Shown here: piece by piece, positions 9,569-17,046 of the stretch | How the letters are laid out: each line of letters starts with the position of its first letter | Position numbering within the stretch: the stretch's first letter is position 1 | NCBI RefSeq assembly: GCF_000950575.1 | Contig: NZ_CP011005.1 | Coordinates: forward strand, 1,674,001-1,738,000 | Reading direction: 5' to 3' | DNA length: 64,000 nt | DNA from: Psychromicrobium lacuslunae | Lineage (GTDB): Bacteria; Actinomycetota; Actinomycetes; Actinomycetales; Micrococcaceae | Translations under genes and position numbers: made by a program | Notes under the pieces: model-generated | Told to the model about the DNA's origin: nothing | What the model saw: the letters and a program-made list of their open reading frames with translations, nothing else | Database searches by the model: none

Positions 9569-9916
9569 ATGTCTGAACCGCTATTACGCGAAGTCCACGG
9601 ACTGTTATTGCGCCGTGCTCGGCTACGTCAGGGCAAGAAACTCGAGGAAGTCGCTGCGGCTGCTGGTATTTCAATGCAGTACCTTTCGGAGATAGAGCGT
9701 GGCCGTAAGGAACCGTCATCGGAAATTCTCGCCGCGGTCTGTCGGGGCCTGGGCAGCAATGTCTCGATGCTCACCAAAGCAGCTCACCGGCAATACCTTC
9801 AATACCTTCAATTACGCATCATTGACGGTGAGAACACAGGCGAGAGCACCGAGCTGCACGGTTTGCAAAGCGCCTCTCAGCAAACTCAGATCACCACCTT
9901 ATTGCTGGCAGCCTGA
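9569..9916 (+). CDS. ClgR/PopR-like XRE-family regulator ending in Ala-Ala
   Basis: 115 residues. The helix-turn-helix occupies about residues 8-70; the stretch LREVHGLLLRRARLRQGKKL and the YLSEIERGRKEPSSEILAAVC block are close to those of ClgR, the actinobacterial activator of clp genes. The C-terminus is LLLAA. In Streptomyces PopR, and similarly ClgR, C-terminal alanines make the protein a ClpP substrate (recalled knowledge). GAGGAACGGT precedes the ATG. The gene converges on the two clpP genes, so the product is a good candidate for their regulator; ClgR versus PopR orthology cannot be settled here. Confidence 0.82.
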   Translation: MSEPLLREVHGLLLRRARLRQGKKLEEVAAAAGISMQYLSEIERGRKEPSSEILAAVCRGLGSNVSMLTKAAHRQYLQYLQLRIIDGENTGESTELHGLQSASQQTQITTLLLAA

Positions 9917-9951
9917 GCTCGGTCACATGCTGCATTCGCGCTAGGTTCGGG

Positions 9952-10551
9952 TTAGTTTCGTAACTTCCTAGAACTGACGATGGCGTCGGCTAGGCCATAG
10001 TTGATTGCTTCCTCCGCGGTGAAAATCTTATCTCGTGCGGTGTCGGCTCTCAGCGTTTCAACACTTTGACGGGTGTGCCTACTGAGTACCTGCTCAACCT
10101 GGGCACGCACTCTGCTCAGTTCCTTGGCTTGCAGGGACAAATCGGTAATGGTGCCCCTGCCCTGCCCCGAGGGTTGGTGCAGCAACACCCGGGAGTGTGC
10201 CAGCACGGCTCGTTTGCCGGCAGCGCCAGCCGCCAGCAACACGGCTGCGGCAGAGGCCGCCTGGCCCATGCAGGTAGTGGCAACATCCGGCCGCACATAG
10301 CTCATGGTGTCGTAGATGGCCATCAGCGAGGTGTGCGAACCACCCGGAGAGTTGATGTAAAGGTTGATATCTTCGTCCGGGTTATCTGACTCCAGGTAGA
10401 GCAGCTGTGCCATGATCACGTTCACCACATCATCGTCAATTTCGGTGCCAACGAAGATGATTCGATCCCTTACTAAGCGGGAGAACACATCGAAGCTACG
10501 CTCACCTAGCGGGCTGCGTTCGATCACGGTAGGGATGGTGTATTGGGCCAT
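9952..10551 (-). CDS. clpP: ATP-dependent Clp protease proteolytic subunit (second of pair)
   Basis: Serine peptidase subunit of 199 residues from ATG at 10551. Ser100 in GQAASAA, His125 in SRVLLHQP and the Asp in TARDKIF form the expected triad. The ATG overlaps the upstream clpP stop (TAATG), so the two subunits are translationally coupled, as for ClpP1/ClpP2 or ClpP3/ClpP4 hetero-heptamers. The frame extends upstream to 10653, but that part lies inside the other clpP gene and is not conserved-looking. No Clp ATPase gene is adjacent. Confidence 0.93.
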   Translation of the reverse strand: MAQYTIPTVIERSPLGERSFDVFSRLVRDRIIFVGTEIDDDVVNVIMAQLLYLESDNPDEDINLYINSPGGSHTSLMAIYDTMSYVRPDVATTCMGQAASAAAVLLAAGAAGKRAVLAHSRVLLHQPSGQGRGTITDLSLQAKELSRVRAQVEQVLSRHTRQSVETLRADTARDKIFTAEEAINYGLADAIVSSRKLRN

Positions 10552-11159
10552 TAGATGCCTACCTTTCGGGCCTTCATGGAGGGAGCCAGGTCGATACTTT
10601 CCAGCACCTGGTCCACCATCCCGTATTCTCTGGCTTGCGCGGCCGAGAACCAATGGTCCCGGTCACTATCGGACTCAATCTGCGCGACCTCTTTGCCAAT
10701 GTGATGAGCAAGCAGCCCATTGACCATGTCTTCAATCTGACGCAAGTTGCGCTCCTGAATCTCCACGTCAGCGGTGGTTCCCTGCACCCCGGCCGAACCC
10801 TGATGCATCAGAATCCTGGTATGTGGCAGCGCATACCGTTTCCCCGCTGCACCGGCGCAAAGCAGGATCTGCCCCATACTGGCAGCCAAGCCCATTGCCA
10901 GCGTGCTCACCTGATTGGGGATAATTTGCATGGTGTCGTAGATCGCCATCCCAGCGGTCACCGAGCCGCCAGGAGAGTTGATATACAAGCTAATATCGGC
11001 TTGCGGGTCTTCGGCCGAGAGTAGCAGCAATTGCGAGACGACTCGGTGGGCCACCTCGTCATCCACTTCACTGCCCAGCACGATGATTCGCTGATGCAGT
11101 AACCGGAGCGCTAATTGTTCGTCCAAGGCCGCGTTGATCGGCACCGTCTGAGTTGTCAT
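10551..11159 (-). CDS. clpP: ATP-dependent Clp protease proteolytic subunit (first of pair)
   Basis: 202 residues with Ser94 in GLAASMGQ, His119 in RILMHQG and Asp168 in DRDHW as the catalytic triad. ATG at 11159 is chosen because GAAAGGA lies seven bases upstream and the protein then begins like ClpP. The frame is open to 11282, but that extension is only a translation of the 15-bp tandem repeats. The operon clpP-clpP is transcribed toward a convergent ClgR/PopR-like gene. The locus may be an accessory pair additional to the housekeeping clpP1P2-clpX locus; that is inference. Confidence 0.93.
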   Translation of the reverse strand: MTTQTVPINAALDEQLALRLLHQRIIVLGSEVDDEVAHRVVSQLLLLSAEDPQADISLYINSPGGSVTAGMAIYDTMQIIPNQVSTLAMGLAASMGQILLCAGAAGKRYALPHTRILMHQGSAGVQGTTADVEIQERNLRQIEDMVNGLLAHHIGKEVAQIESDSDRDHWFSAAQAREYGMVDQVLESIDLAPSMKARKVGI

Positions 11160-11200
11160 ATGCCGATCCTTTCGAATCACCCTCAGGCCGACTAGCTTGC

Positions 11201-11290
11201 TCTGCTCAACGCAGATCTGCGCTGAGCAGATCTGCGCTGAGCAGATCTGCGCTAAGCAGATTCGCGCTGAGCAGATTTTCATTGGGCAGA
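11201..11290. repeat. 15-bp-period half-site array upstream of clpP pair
   Basis: Units of 15 bp begin at 11211, 11226, 11241, 11256 and 11271, with a partial unit at 11286. A full unit is the palindrome GCAGATCTGC plus a GCTGA spacer, so half-sites TCTGC and GCAGA alternate with spacings of 0 and 5. TCTGC at 11201-11205 extends the pattern. The N5-spaced inverted repeat resembles the geometry I recall for ClgR operators (CGC-N5-GCG). The array lies 40 to 130 bases upstream of the clpP start and is probably a multi-site operator. Confidence 0.75.
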
Positions 11291-11378
11291 GCGTTGAGTT
11301 CTAGTCGAGCGGGGAAAAATCATGCCGATTGCTGAGATAACCTGAAGAGATGTCTGACTACTGCCCAACAACGCTCCG

Positions 11379-12083
11379 GTGAGCCAAGGAATCTATGCCC
11401 AGTTGCTGGGCGAGGACTTTGCCCGCTTACAGCCTGAAGTGCAAGAGTACTTCTCACTCGCTCCAGGCTCCGGATACTACGGACTGGGCACCGGAGTCTT
11501 CGACGTGGCGGGGTGCCCGCAGGCCTGGTTGCGTCCGTTCCTGCGGTTGAGCGCCAGCGAACAGGCGTTCTTCCCGGAATATGGCGAGCAGGTGCCGTTT
11601 CAGATCGAGAACCATTCACATATTGACCCCTTCGGTCGACCAAGCCTGACCGCGCGACGCACGCTGAGCTTCCCAGCCCAGCAGCGCGTCTTCGAGGACA
11701 CCAGCAGCATTGTGGACGGTCGGTTGATCGACTATGTTGGCAAGCACCATCGCTTAGCCACCGAGCTGAGCTTGTCGGTGGCGGCTGACCGGAAGTTGCG
11801 GGCCGTCTCGCATACCAGCAGGCTGTTCACCCGGCAGCTCAAGCTGCGATTACCTGCTGCGCTCGACGCCAAGGCCTACACGCTGCAGTGGTGGGATGCA
11901 GAAGCTGGCAAACATCGTATCCAGGTCAAAGTCATTCATCCGCAAATCGGGCTGATCCTGGTCTACGCGGGCGGCTTCGACTATCAGCTCAAACCCTACC
12001 CAGCTCACGAAGCGGCGGCACATGGGGTGCCGAGTCGACTCCCCCACTCGGCGCAGCCGCAACGTTGGGAAACCCGCAGCTAA
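11379..12083 (+). CDS. DUF4166 domain protein
   Basis: 234 residues from a GTG start. The sequence matches the style of DUF4166 proteins (YAQLLGEDFARLQPEVQEYF near the start, HIDPFGRPSLTARRTLSF in the middle). There is no signal peptide or membrane helix. The domain is often fused to or adjacent to saccharopine-dehydrogenase-like or SRPBCC proteins elsewhere; here it stands alone, divergent from the clpP pair. Function unknown. Confidence 0.75.
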   Translation: MSQGIYAQLLGEDFARLQPEVQEYFSLAPGSGYYGLGTGVFDVAGCPQAWLRPFLRLSASEQAFFPEYGEQVPFQIENHSHIDPFGRPSLTARRTLSFPAQQRVFEDTSSIVDGRLIDYVGKHHRLATELSLSVAADRKLRAVSHTSRLFTRQLKLRLPAALDAKAYTLQWWDAEAGKHRIQVKVIHPQIGLILVYAGGFDYQLKPYPAHEAAAHGVPSRLPHSAQPQRWETRS

Positions 12084-12119
12084 GCCATTCCTCAGCGAAT
12101 CGAAGCCCCCTCGAGCGGG

Positions 12120-13121
12120 CTATTCCTGTGCCGCGAACTGTTGCAGCGCGTCGCTCAGATCGGTTAATCTGCCCAGCGCGACTTTCACCGCCTCAGGCGT
12201 GCTCTGTGCAAAGTCTGCCGCTTCGATCAGCCGCAACTGGCTCAGTAAGCTGGCGGGCAGACCCAAGGTGCGCCAGGTACGCCACACCGACTCCGCGCGT
12301 TGCCTGGTACTGATCCGGGCATCCAATACCGTGTCGATGCCGAGCCAAAGCCGTCGCCCAGCTTCGAGGGCGGGCGCCACTTGTTCCCAGCGCTGCGCAT
12401 CAAGATCTGTGGCTGGTAGGGCCACCCCGTCGAAGTCGCTTTCCAATGCTTCAGTCAGGGAACCCCCGGGAATCGAAAGCAGGGTTTCTTCGGCCCCAGC
12501 GCGCTGCGCTGCCTCAATCAGCGTGCTCCAGAGCATTCGAGTTTCTTGCCGTGACACCGACCTGATCCGACGGTAGCCACTCACCGTGGGAATCGCACCG
12601 CTCAGCGCTCTTTTGGCCTCGGGCTCATCGATCTGCAAGACCAGCCGGCTGTCAGGGGCTGCCTCCCGCACTGCGGAAAGGTGATCGCTCAATCCTGCAG
12701 CTAGCGAGTCCGCAATGTCACGTCGTGCGCCAAGGTCGGAAATCGCCCGTTCACCGAGCGGCAAATGTAGGGCGGCGGCTAGGCTGAGCGGGCCGAGTAA
12801 CTGAACTTTCAGTTCGGGAACCACGCTCTGCTGGACACCCACCACATCGGCGATCATATTCAGATCGGAGGCCAGGAAACTTCGGGCTCGCTGCAGATCG
12901 GCGCCGGGGCGTTGAGTTAGCCGCCAGCCATAGGATTGCAGATCCACGGGCAGCTCGGTGAGCACCGCAGCGCTCCGGCCGACCCGGTCGGCGCCGACGC
13001 CCCGCGCGGGCAGCTCCGGTAAGAAAGGCAAATGTGGATCACCAAGTTCGCCAAAGATGACTTGGTCGGCTTCCGGAACGTCTTGCCCCGGCCACTGACC
13101 GCTACCGCTAGCTTTGATCAT
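12120..13121 (-). CDS. Methionine-synthase-like (MetE C-terminal fold) protein without cysteines
   Basis: 333 residues resembling the catalytic-barrel family of cobalamin-independent methionine synthase (QLLGPLSLAAALHLP, VLQIDEPEAKRAL, LRLIEAADFAQST). It lacks the N-terminal half of MetE and contains no cysteine, so the His-Cys-Glu-Cys zinc site needed to activate homocysteine cannot form. Similar short actinobacterial proteins are commonly annotated as methionine synthase, but that activity is doubtful here. It overlaps the 3' end of the chorismate mutase gene by 14 bases and is co-transcribed with it. Confidence 0.75.
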   Translation of the reverse strand: MIKASGSGQWPGQDVPEADQVIFGELGDPHLPFLPELPARGVGADRVGRSAAVLTELPVDLQSYGWRLTQRPGADLQRARSFLASDLNMIADVVGVQQSVVPELKVQLLGPLSLAAALHLPLGERAISDLGARRDIADSLAAGLSDHLSAVREAAPDSRLVLQIDEPEAKRALSGAIPTVSGYRRIRSVSRQETRMLWSTLIEAAQRAGAEETLLSIPGGSLTEALESDFDGVALPATDLDAQRWEQVAPALEAGRRLWLGIDTVLDARISTRQRAESVWRTWRTLGLPASLLSQLRLIEAADFAQSTPEAVKVALGRLTDLSDALQQFAAQE

Positions 13122-13488
13122 TGAGTTCGCTGGCAGCCGGATTTTGGGTTTGCGAGATGGCTCGATGGTTGCGAATCACTTCGGAGATGATGAAGTTCAA
13201 GAATTTCTCCGCGAAGGCGGGGTCCAGTTGCGCTTCCTCCGCCAATGCCTTGAGCCGCTCGATTTGGGCTGCCTCACGATCCGGATCACCGGCAGGTAAC
13301 TGATGCCGGGCTTTGAGCACCCCGACCCGCTGGGTGGCCTTGAATCGCTCGGCCAGAAGGTGAACCAGGGCCGCGTCAAAATTATCAATGCTCGATCGAA
13401 CCGCAAGTAGCTCCGCCATCACCTCGGGAGCCACTTGGCCAGCGAGCGAGCTTGCCGTAGGGTCAAATTCTTCGTGCGTCGAACTCAT
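13108..13488 (-). CDS. Chorismate mutase (AroQ class)
   Basis: 126 residues, all-helical AroQ type. The core runs from LAVRSSIDNFDAALVHLLAE (first Arg and Asp of the helix-1 active-site set) through RFKATQRVGVLKARHQLP to DPDREAAQIERL and the final helix. It converts chorismate to prephenate for Phe/Tyr synthesis and carries no fused dehydratase or dehydrogenase. It is the first gene of a two-gene operon with the MetE-like protein. Short intracellular AroQ proteins of this kind can need DAHP synthase as an activating partner in actinobacteria. Confidence 0.88.
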   Translation of the reverse strand: MSSTHEEFDPTASSLAGQVAPEVMAELLAVRSSIDNFDAALVHLLAERFKATQRVGVLKARHQLPAGDPDREAAQIERLKALAEEAQLDPAFAEKFLNFIISEVIRNHRAISQTQNPAASELNDQS

Positions 13489-13548
13489 CCTGCCAGTCTC
13501 TCATGAAGCAGCCAACTGACTATTCGCGGATCTCGAACATTTCGGCAT

Positions 13549-14424
13549 TCAAGCGGCATGAGCCAAGCCACGACGCGACACCGCAGGTTCTGAGTTCATC
13601 ATGTCGTCAAGTTTTGCCAGCCGATTAGCCGAGAGTTCATCCAGCGGAGTAACCGTCATCAATCGAGTGTCACGCTGTTGGTCCAACCAGAAGGTGGTGA
13701 ACTGCAGCCGTAGCCCGCCTACCCTGGGGCTATTGAAGATTTTAACTTCGGTAGAGGCCTGCTGAACTTGTTGCGCCTGCCAGACATCGGAAAAGTAGGA
13801 CGACTCCGTATGAAGCTGCTCGACCAGTTCGGTCCAATCCGATTCATCAAGATGAGCTGCCATATTGGCCCGGAACCTAGCCACCATACTGTGGCAGACT
13901 TCGGCATAACGCTCACCATAGGCTCTCCGCCAGGCCGGATCGTTAAAAACCATTGAAAGGCAGTTGCGAGGCTGACCGGCTACTCCCTCCTCAACATCGC
14001 CGATCAAGAAACGATAGACCCGGTTCCAAGCCAGCAAATCGTAACGACCATTCTGGATAGCGCAGGGGTAGGGCAGCATTTTCTCCAGCACCGCCAAATG
14101 ATGATCGCTGACCTCTTCGCATTCCGCCGCGGCAGGCCGACTATCAGAACCCGCCAGGGTGAAGAGGTGCCGTTGTTCGCTGCTATCTAACCGCAAAGCA
14201 TGAGCGATCGCCTTGAGCACCTGGCCCGAGGCCTTGATGTCTCGGCCTTGTTCCAGCCAGGTGTACCAGGTCACGCCCACCCCGGCGAGCTGGGCTACTT
14301 CCTCACGGCGCAGTCCGGGGGTGCGACGGCGACCGAAGCTGGGGAGTCCCACGTCAAAGGGCCGTAATCGGTTCCGGCGATCACGCAGGAACTGACCAAG
14401 TTCGAGACGAGATTTGCTGCTCAT
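13549..14424 (-). CDS. XRE-family regulator with MmyB-like ligand domain
   Basis: 291 residues. The N-terminal helix-turn-helix (about 8-85) includes TPGLRREEVAQLAGVGVTWY and TWLEQGRD, the hallmark of the MmyB-type family. The C-terminal part (about 105-270) is the PAS-like MmyB ligand-binding region. The gene is divergent from an MFS efflux gene at 14541 across 116 bases containing inverted repeats, the usual repressor/efflux arrangement. The ligand is unknown. Confidence 0.88.
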   Translation of the reverse strand: MSSKSRLELGQFLRDRRNRLRPFDVGLPSFGRRRTPGLRREEVAQLAGVGVTWYTWLEQGRDIKASGQVLKAIAHALRLDSSEQRHLFTLAGSDSRPAAAECEEVSDHHLAVLEKMLPYPCAIQNGRYDLLAWNRVYRFLIGDVEEGVAGQPRNCLSMVFNDPAWRRAYGERYAEVCHSMVARFRANMAAHLDESDWTELVEQLHTESSYFSDVWQAQQVQQASTEVKIFNSPRVGGLRLQFTTFWLDQQRDTRLMTVTPLDELSANRLAKLDDMMNSEPAVSRRGLAHAA

Positions 14425-14451
14425 AATTACCTTTTTGTCGTTCTTTACCTG

Positions 14452-14521
14452 ACTGCCGTCCCTTACTCTAGACAGGCAGTGCTAATACTAGGATAAATAC
14501 GATCCTGGTAACAGGATAAAT
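14452..14521. promoter_or_regulatory. Candidate operator between MmyB-like regulator and MFS pump
   Basis: The divergent gap holds ACTGCC (14452-14457) facing GGCAGT (14475-14480), AGGAT (14490-14494) facing ATCCT (14502-14506), and a second copy of AGGATAAAT at 14513-14521, 23 bp after the first. These are plausible binding sites for the regulator encoded at 13549-14424. Confidence 0.5.
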
Positions 14522-14540
14522 CTAGGTTCAGAGTAGCACT

Positions 14541-15980
14541 ATGACTCTTACCGCGACACCCGAATCAGCAAAGAAACAGCGGGTCGCCAGCTACACCGTG
14601 TGGTATGCCGGCACCTTTCTCGGCACCTTTACCTTTGGTGCGGCGAACCTCATCCTGCCCTCGGTGTCAGCAGAGTTCAACGCAAGCGGTGCCGAACAAA
14701 GTTTCATCCTCAGTTCTTACAGCACTTTGCTGGCGGCCATCCTGATTTTCGCTGGTCGCTTGGGAGACCGCTTCGGTCGCCGTCGCCTCTTCGGACTAGG
14801 CTTGCTGCTCTTCGCAGCGGCTTCGGTGGCAGCGGCTTTTAGCGACTCGACGGCCTTCCTGATTAGTAGTCGAGCCAGCCAGGGCATCGGCGTCGGCCTG
14901 CTGATGCCGCAGATCCTCTCCACTATCCAAGCGACCTCTAGCGGGGCATTGCGCACCCGGGCCTTAGCCGTTTTCGGCGCAGTCTCGGGGCTTGGCACCG
15001 TGGTCGGACAGATGGTCAGTGGCGGCTTGCTGAGCCTGAACCTCTTCGGCCAAAGCTGGCGACCGGTGATGTGGCTCAGCGCGCTAATGGCGCTGCTGAT
15101 TTTCGCCCTGCTACGTAGCGCCCAAGCGACTAGCTCCACTGCACCGCTGGCGATGGACGGTTTTGGTTCGGCGCTGCTCGGCTTAGCGCTGGCGAGCTTC
15201 GTGGTGTCGATGACTTTGTTCTCCACCGGATCCGTGTTGTGGCTTGCGATCGCACTGCTGCTCATCAGCGCCGTCCTCGGTTTCTGCTTCGCCCGTTGGG
15301 AATTACGGGTCGAGGGTCAGGGCAAGATCCCGCTGGCACCGCCGGCGCTATTCAAGGTGCCTGCACTGCGAATGGGTTTGGCGATGAACTTACTGTTCTA
15401 CACCGGCTACGGGGCCTTTATGTTTGAATTCTCATCGCTGACTCAGCGCGGTATGCGTTACAGCGGGCTTTCTTCTGGTTTAGCCATTGTGCTGTTTGCC
15501 TTGGCGTTTGTCTTCACTTCCTTTTATTTACATCGGGTTACCGCTCGACTCGGAAAACACACCATGTTGGTCGGCGCGTCGGCGCAGATTGTCGCCCTGA
15601 TCGCTCTCGGCGTTGAGCTCATGGTCGAGGGCCTCGGTGTCCAGCAATGGCACCTGCAGGTGGCCTTGGTACTGCTCGGCGCCTCGCAAGCACTGATGTT
15701 TGGGCCGTTGGTGCAGACCGTGATGAGTCAGATTCCTAGCTGGGCGGCCGGGCTGAGCGGCGGCCTCTTTAGTACTGCTCAGCAACTGAGTTTCTCGCTC
15801 GGAGTGGCGGTGCTCGGCGGGGTGTATTTCACCCTCTCGCAACTCGAAGCAGTGGGCTTCTCGGGCGGCTTCGCGGTGTGCATGGCGATTCAGGCTTTGG
15901 CTGCCGCGGTTTTTGGCACCTTGGCTTGGCGGTTGCACCGACCCGCCAAGAGCCCCAGCGATAGCGTAATAACAAGCTAA
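14541..15980 (+). CDS. MFS transporter, DHA2 (14-helix) type
   Basis: 479 residues with about 14 membrane helices. Motif A-like GRLGDRFGRRRLF lies after helix 2, and the antiporter motif-C-like region GAVSGLGTVVGQMVSGGLL lies in helix 5. DHA2-family proteins are proton-driven drug or metabolite exporters. The divergent MmyB-like regulator suggests substrate-inducible efflux. The substrate cannot be deduced from sequence. Confidence 0.9.
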   Translation: MTLTATPESAKKQRVASYTVWYAGTFLGTFTFGAANLILPSVSAEFNASGAEQSFILSSYSTLLAAILIFAGRLGDRFGRRRLFGLGLLLFAAASVAAAFSDSTAFLISSRASQGIGVGLLMPQILSTIQATSSGALRTRALAVFGAVSGLGTVVGQMVSGGLLSLNLFGQSWRPVMWLSALMALLIFALLRSAQATSSTAPLAMDGFGSALLGLALASFVVSMTLFSTGSVLWLAIALLLISAVLGFCFARWELRVEGQGKIPLAPPALFKVPALRMGLAMNLLFYTGYGAFMFEFSSLTQRGMRYSGLSSGLAIVLFALAFVFTSFYLHRVTARLGKHTMLVGASAQIVALIALGVELMVEGLGVQQWHLQVALVLLGASQALMFGPLVQTVMSQIPSWAAGLSGGLFSTAQQLSFSLGVAVLGGVYFTLSQLEAVGFSGGFAVCMAIQALAAAVFGTLAWRLHRPAKSPSDSVITS

Positions 15981-16002
15981 GCGCCGACCAAAACCGAGAT
16001 TG

Positions 16003-16032
16003 GCGGGGTCTGGTCTGCTGCCCAGACCCCGC
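16003..16032. terminator. Bidirectional hairpin between convergent genes
   Basis: An 11-bp perfect stem (GCGGGGTCTGG at 16003-16013 with its complement at 16022-16032) and an eight-base loop lie between the stop of the MFS gene and the stop of the convergent secreted-protein gene. There is no long T-run on either side, so termination efficiency is uncertain. Confidence 0.65.
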
Positions 16033-16044
16033 TAGTTACGCTGC

Positions 16045-16842
16045 TTAGGAACTTATCTGAGAGCGAACTGAATAGTTTCCAGCTCCATTGCTGGTGAGCT
16101 GATAATCAGAGACGTCGTTGCATCGGTAGATGCCATTGCTTCCCGGCACAAAACCAGCGACTTTGTTCACCGGACTGATTGAAACGGCGGTGCCGCCCAC
16201 CGTGATATTGCTGTAGTCGACCGATACCGCGGGAATATCAGCACAGCTGGAGATGCCCCAAAACCTTTCGATGAAGGCAGTCATCTGATCGCTGAATCCA
16301 CCGTAATTTGCCGGTAACCGCCAAGCGCCAATAGTCGTCTTCACTCCGGTCGACAGATTAGTAATAGTGCCCGTGTAGGTCACCCCGTTAGCGTCGGACT
16401 GCCGATGAGAGGTAATCGTGTATTTAGTGCCGACCCGATAGGCCAAGCCATCGAGGGCGCAGGTCACGCCGGAATCACCATCGGCGCCGGAGTCACAATT
16501 TGAGCCAATCGGAGTAGCCCCCGCACCAAAGAATGAGAAACGCACATTCACCGTTCCGTCTGGATGCGGTTGAATTCCAGAATAGTATCCGCCGTCATCG
16601 GCTTCCGCGTAGTTGTATTGCGCGTAGTAAATATTGTCGGTCGCTAAGGCGGTATTCACCTTGACGGTGTAACTGAAGTCCTGATTAGCCGCTGGAATCG
16701 AGTAGCTCTTGGTAATGAAGTGCTGTGGTCCGCTGGCGCTGATAGCACCCGGATCGCCCGCGGCATGAGCGGCACCGATTGGCAGAAACAATGATAAGAC
16801 GGCGGCGGCACCAATGACCGCAAGCCTAAAATTTGTCTTCAT
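16045..16842 (-). CDS. Secreted protein, DUF3472-like
   Basis: 265 residues from ATG at 16842, which has GGGAG eight bases upstream; the frame opens at 16914 but that part lacks support. A signal peptide of about 28 residues ends AHA-AG. The mature protein is beta-rich, with four cysteines (two near NCDSGADGDSGVTC, then ISSCADI and IYRCNDV) that could form disulfides. The stretch GGYYSGIQPHPDGTVNVRFSFF recalls DUF3472 proteins, a family of uncertain extracellular function. It is probably monocistronic. Confidence 0.72.
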   Translation of the reverse strand: MKTNFRLAVIGAAAVLSLFLPIGAAHAAGDPGAISASGPQHFITKSYSIPAANQDFSYTVKVNTALATDNIYYAQYNYAEADDGGYYSGIQPHPDGTVNVRFSFFGAGATPIGSNCDSGADGDSGVTCALDGLAYRVGTKYTITSHRQSDANGVTYTGTITNLSTGVKTTIGAWRLPANYGGFSDQMTAFIERFWGISSCADIPAVSVDYSNITVGGTAVSISPVNKVAGFVPGSNGIYRCNDVSDYQLTSNGAGNYSVRSQISS

Positions 16843-16983
16843 ATTTTTACTCCCATTGATCGAATATGATCGAATGCCCCTCAGCTCAGTCAGAATAGCT
16901 AGATTTTTTCGCAAAAATTGTAAATTCTGGAAATTGTGAGCGTATTCCCAGCTAGCTTTCGGACTCCTTAGCCGAAAGTTCCC

Positions 16984-17022
16984 ACAAAAAAGGCTGGGAT
17001 TGGCTATTCGCCGATCCCAGCC
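16984..17022 (-). terminator. Rho-independent terminator of peptide transporter operon
   Basis: On the minus strand a 9-bp stem (GGCTGGGAT at 16992-17000 with its complement at 17014-17022) is followed by TTTTTT (plus-strand A-run 16986-16991). It lies 25 bases after the stop of the ABC ATPase gene. Confidence 0.85.
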
Positions 17023-17046
17023 CTTCCGCCGCTAGCTTCGCTCAGG

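Noticed and set aside
11160-11282. Extended ClpP N-terminus with Ala-Gln-Ile-Cys-Ser pentapeptide-like repeats
   Set aside because: It is a translation of the 15-bp DNA repeats. ATG at 11159 has a good ribosome-binding site, and the protein then starts like other ClpP subunits.
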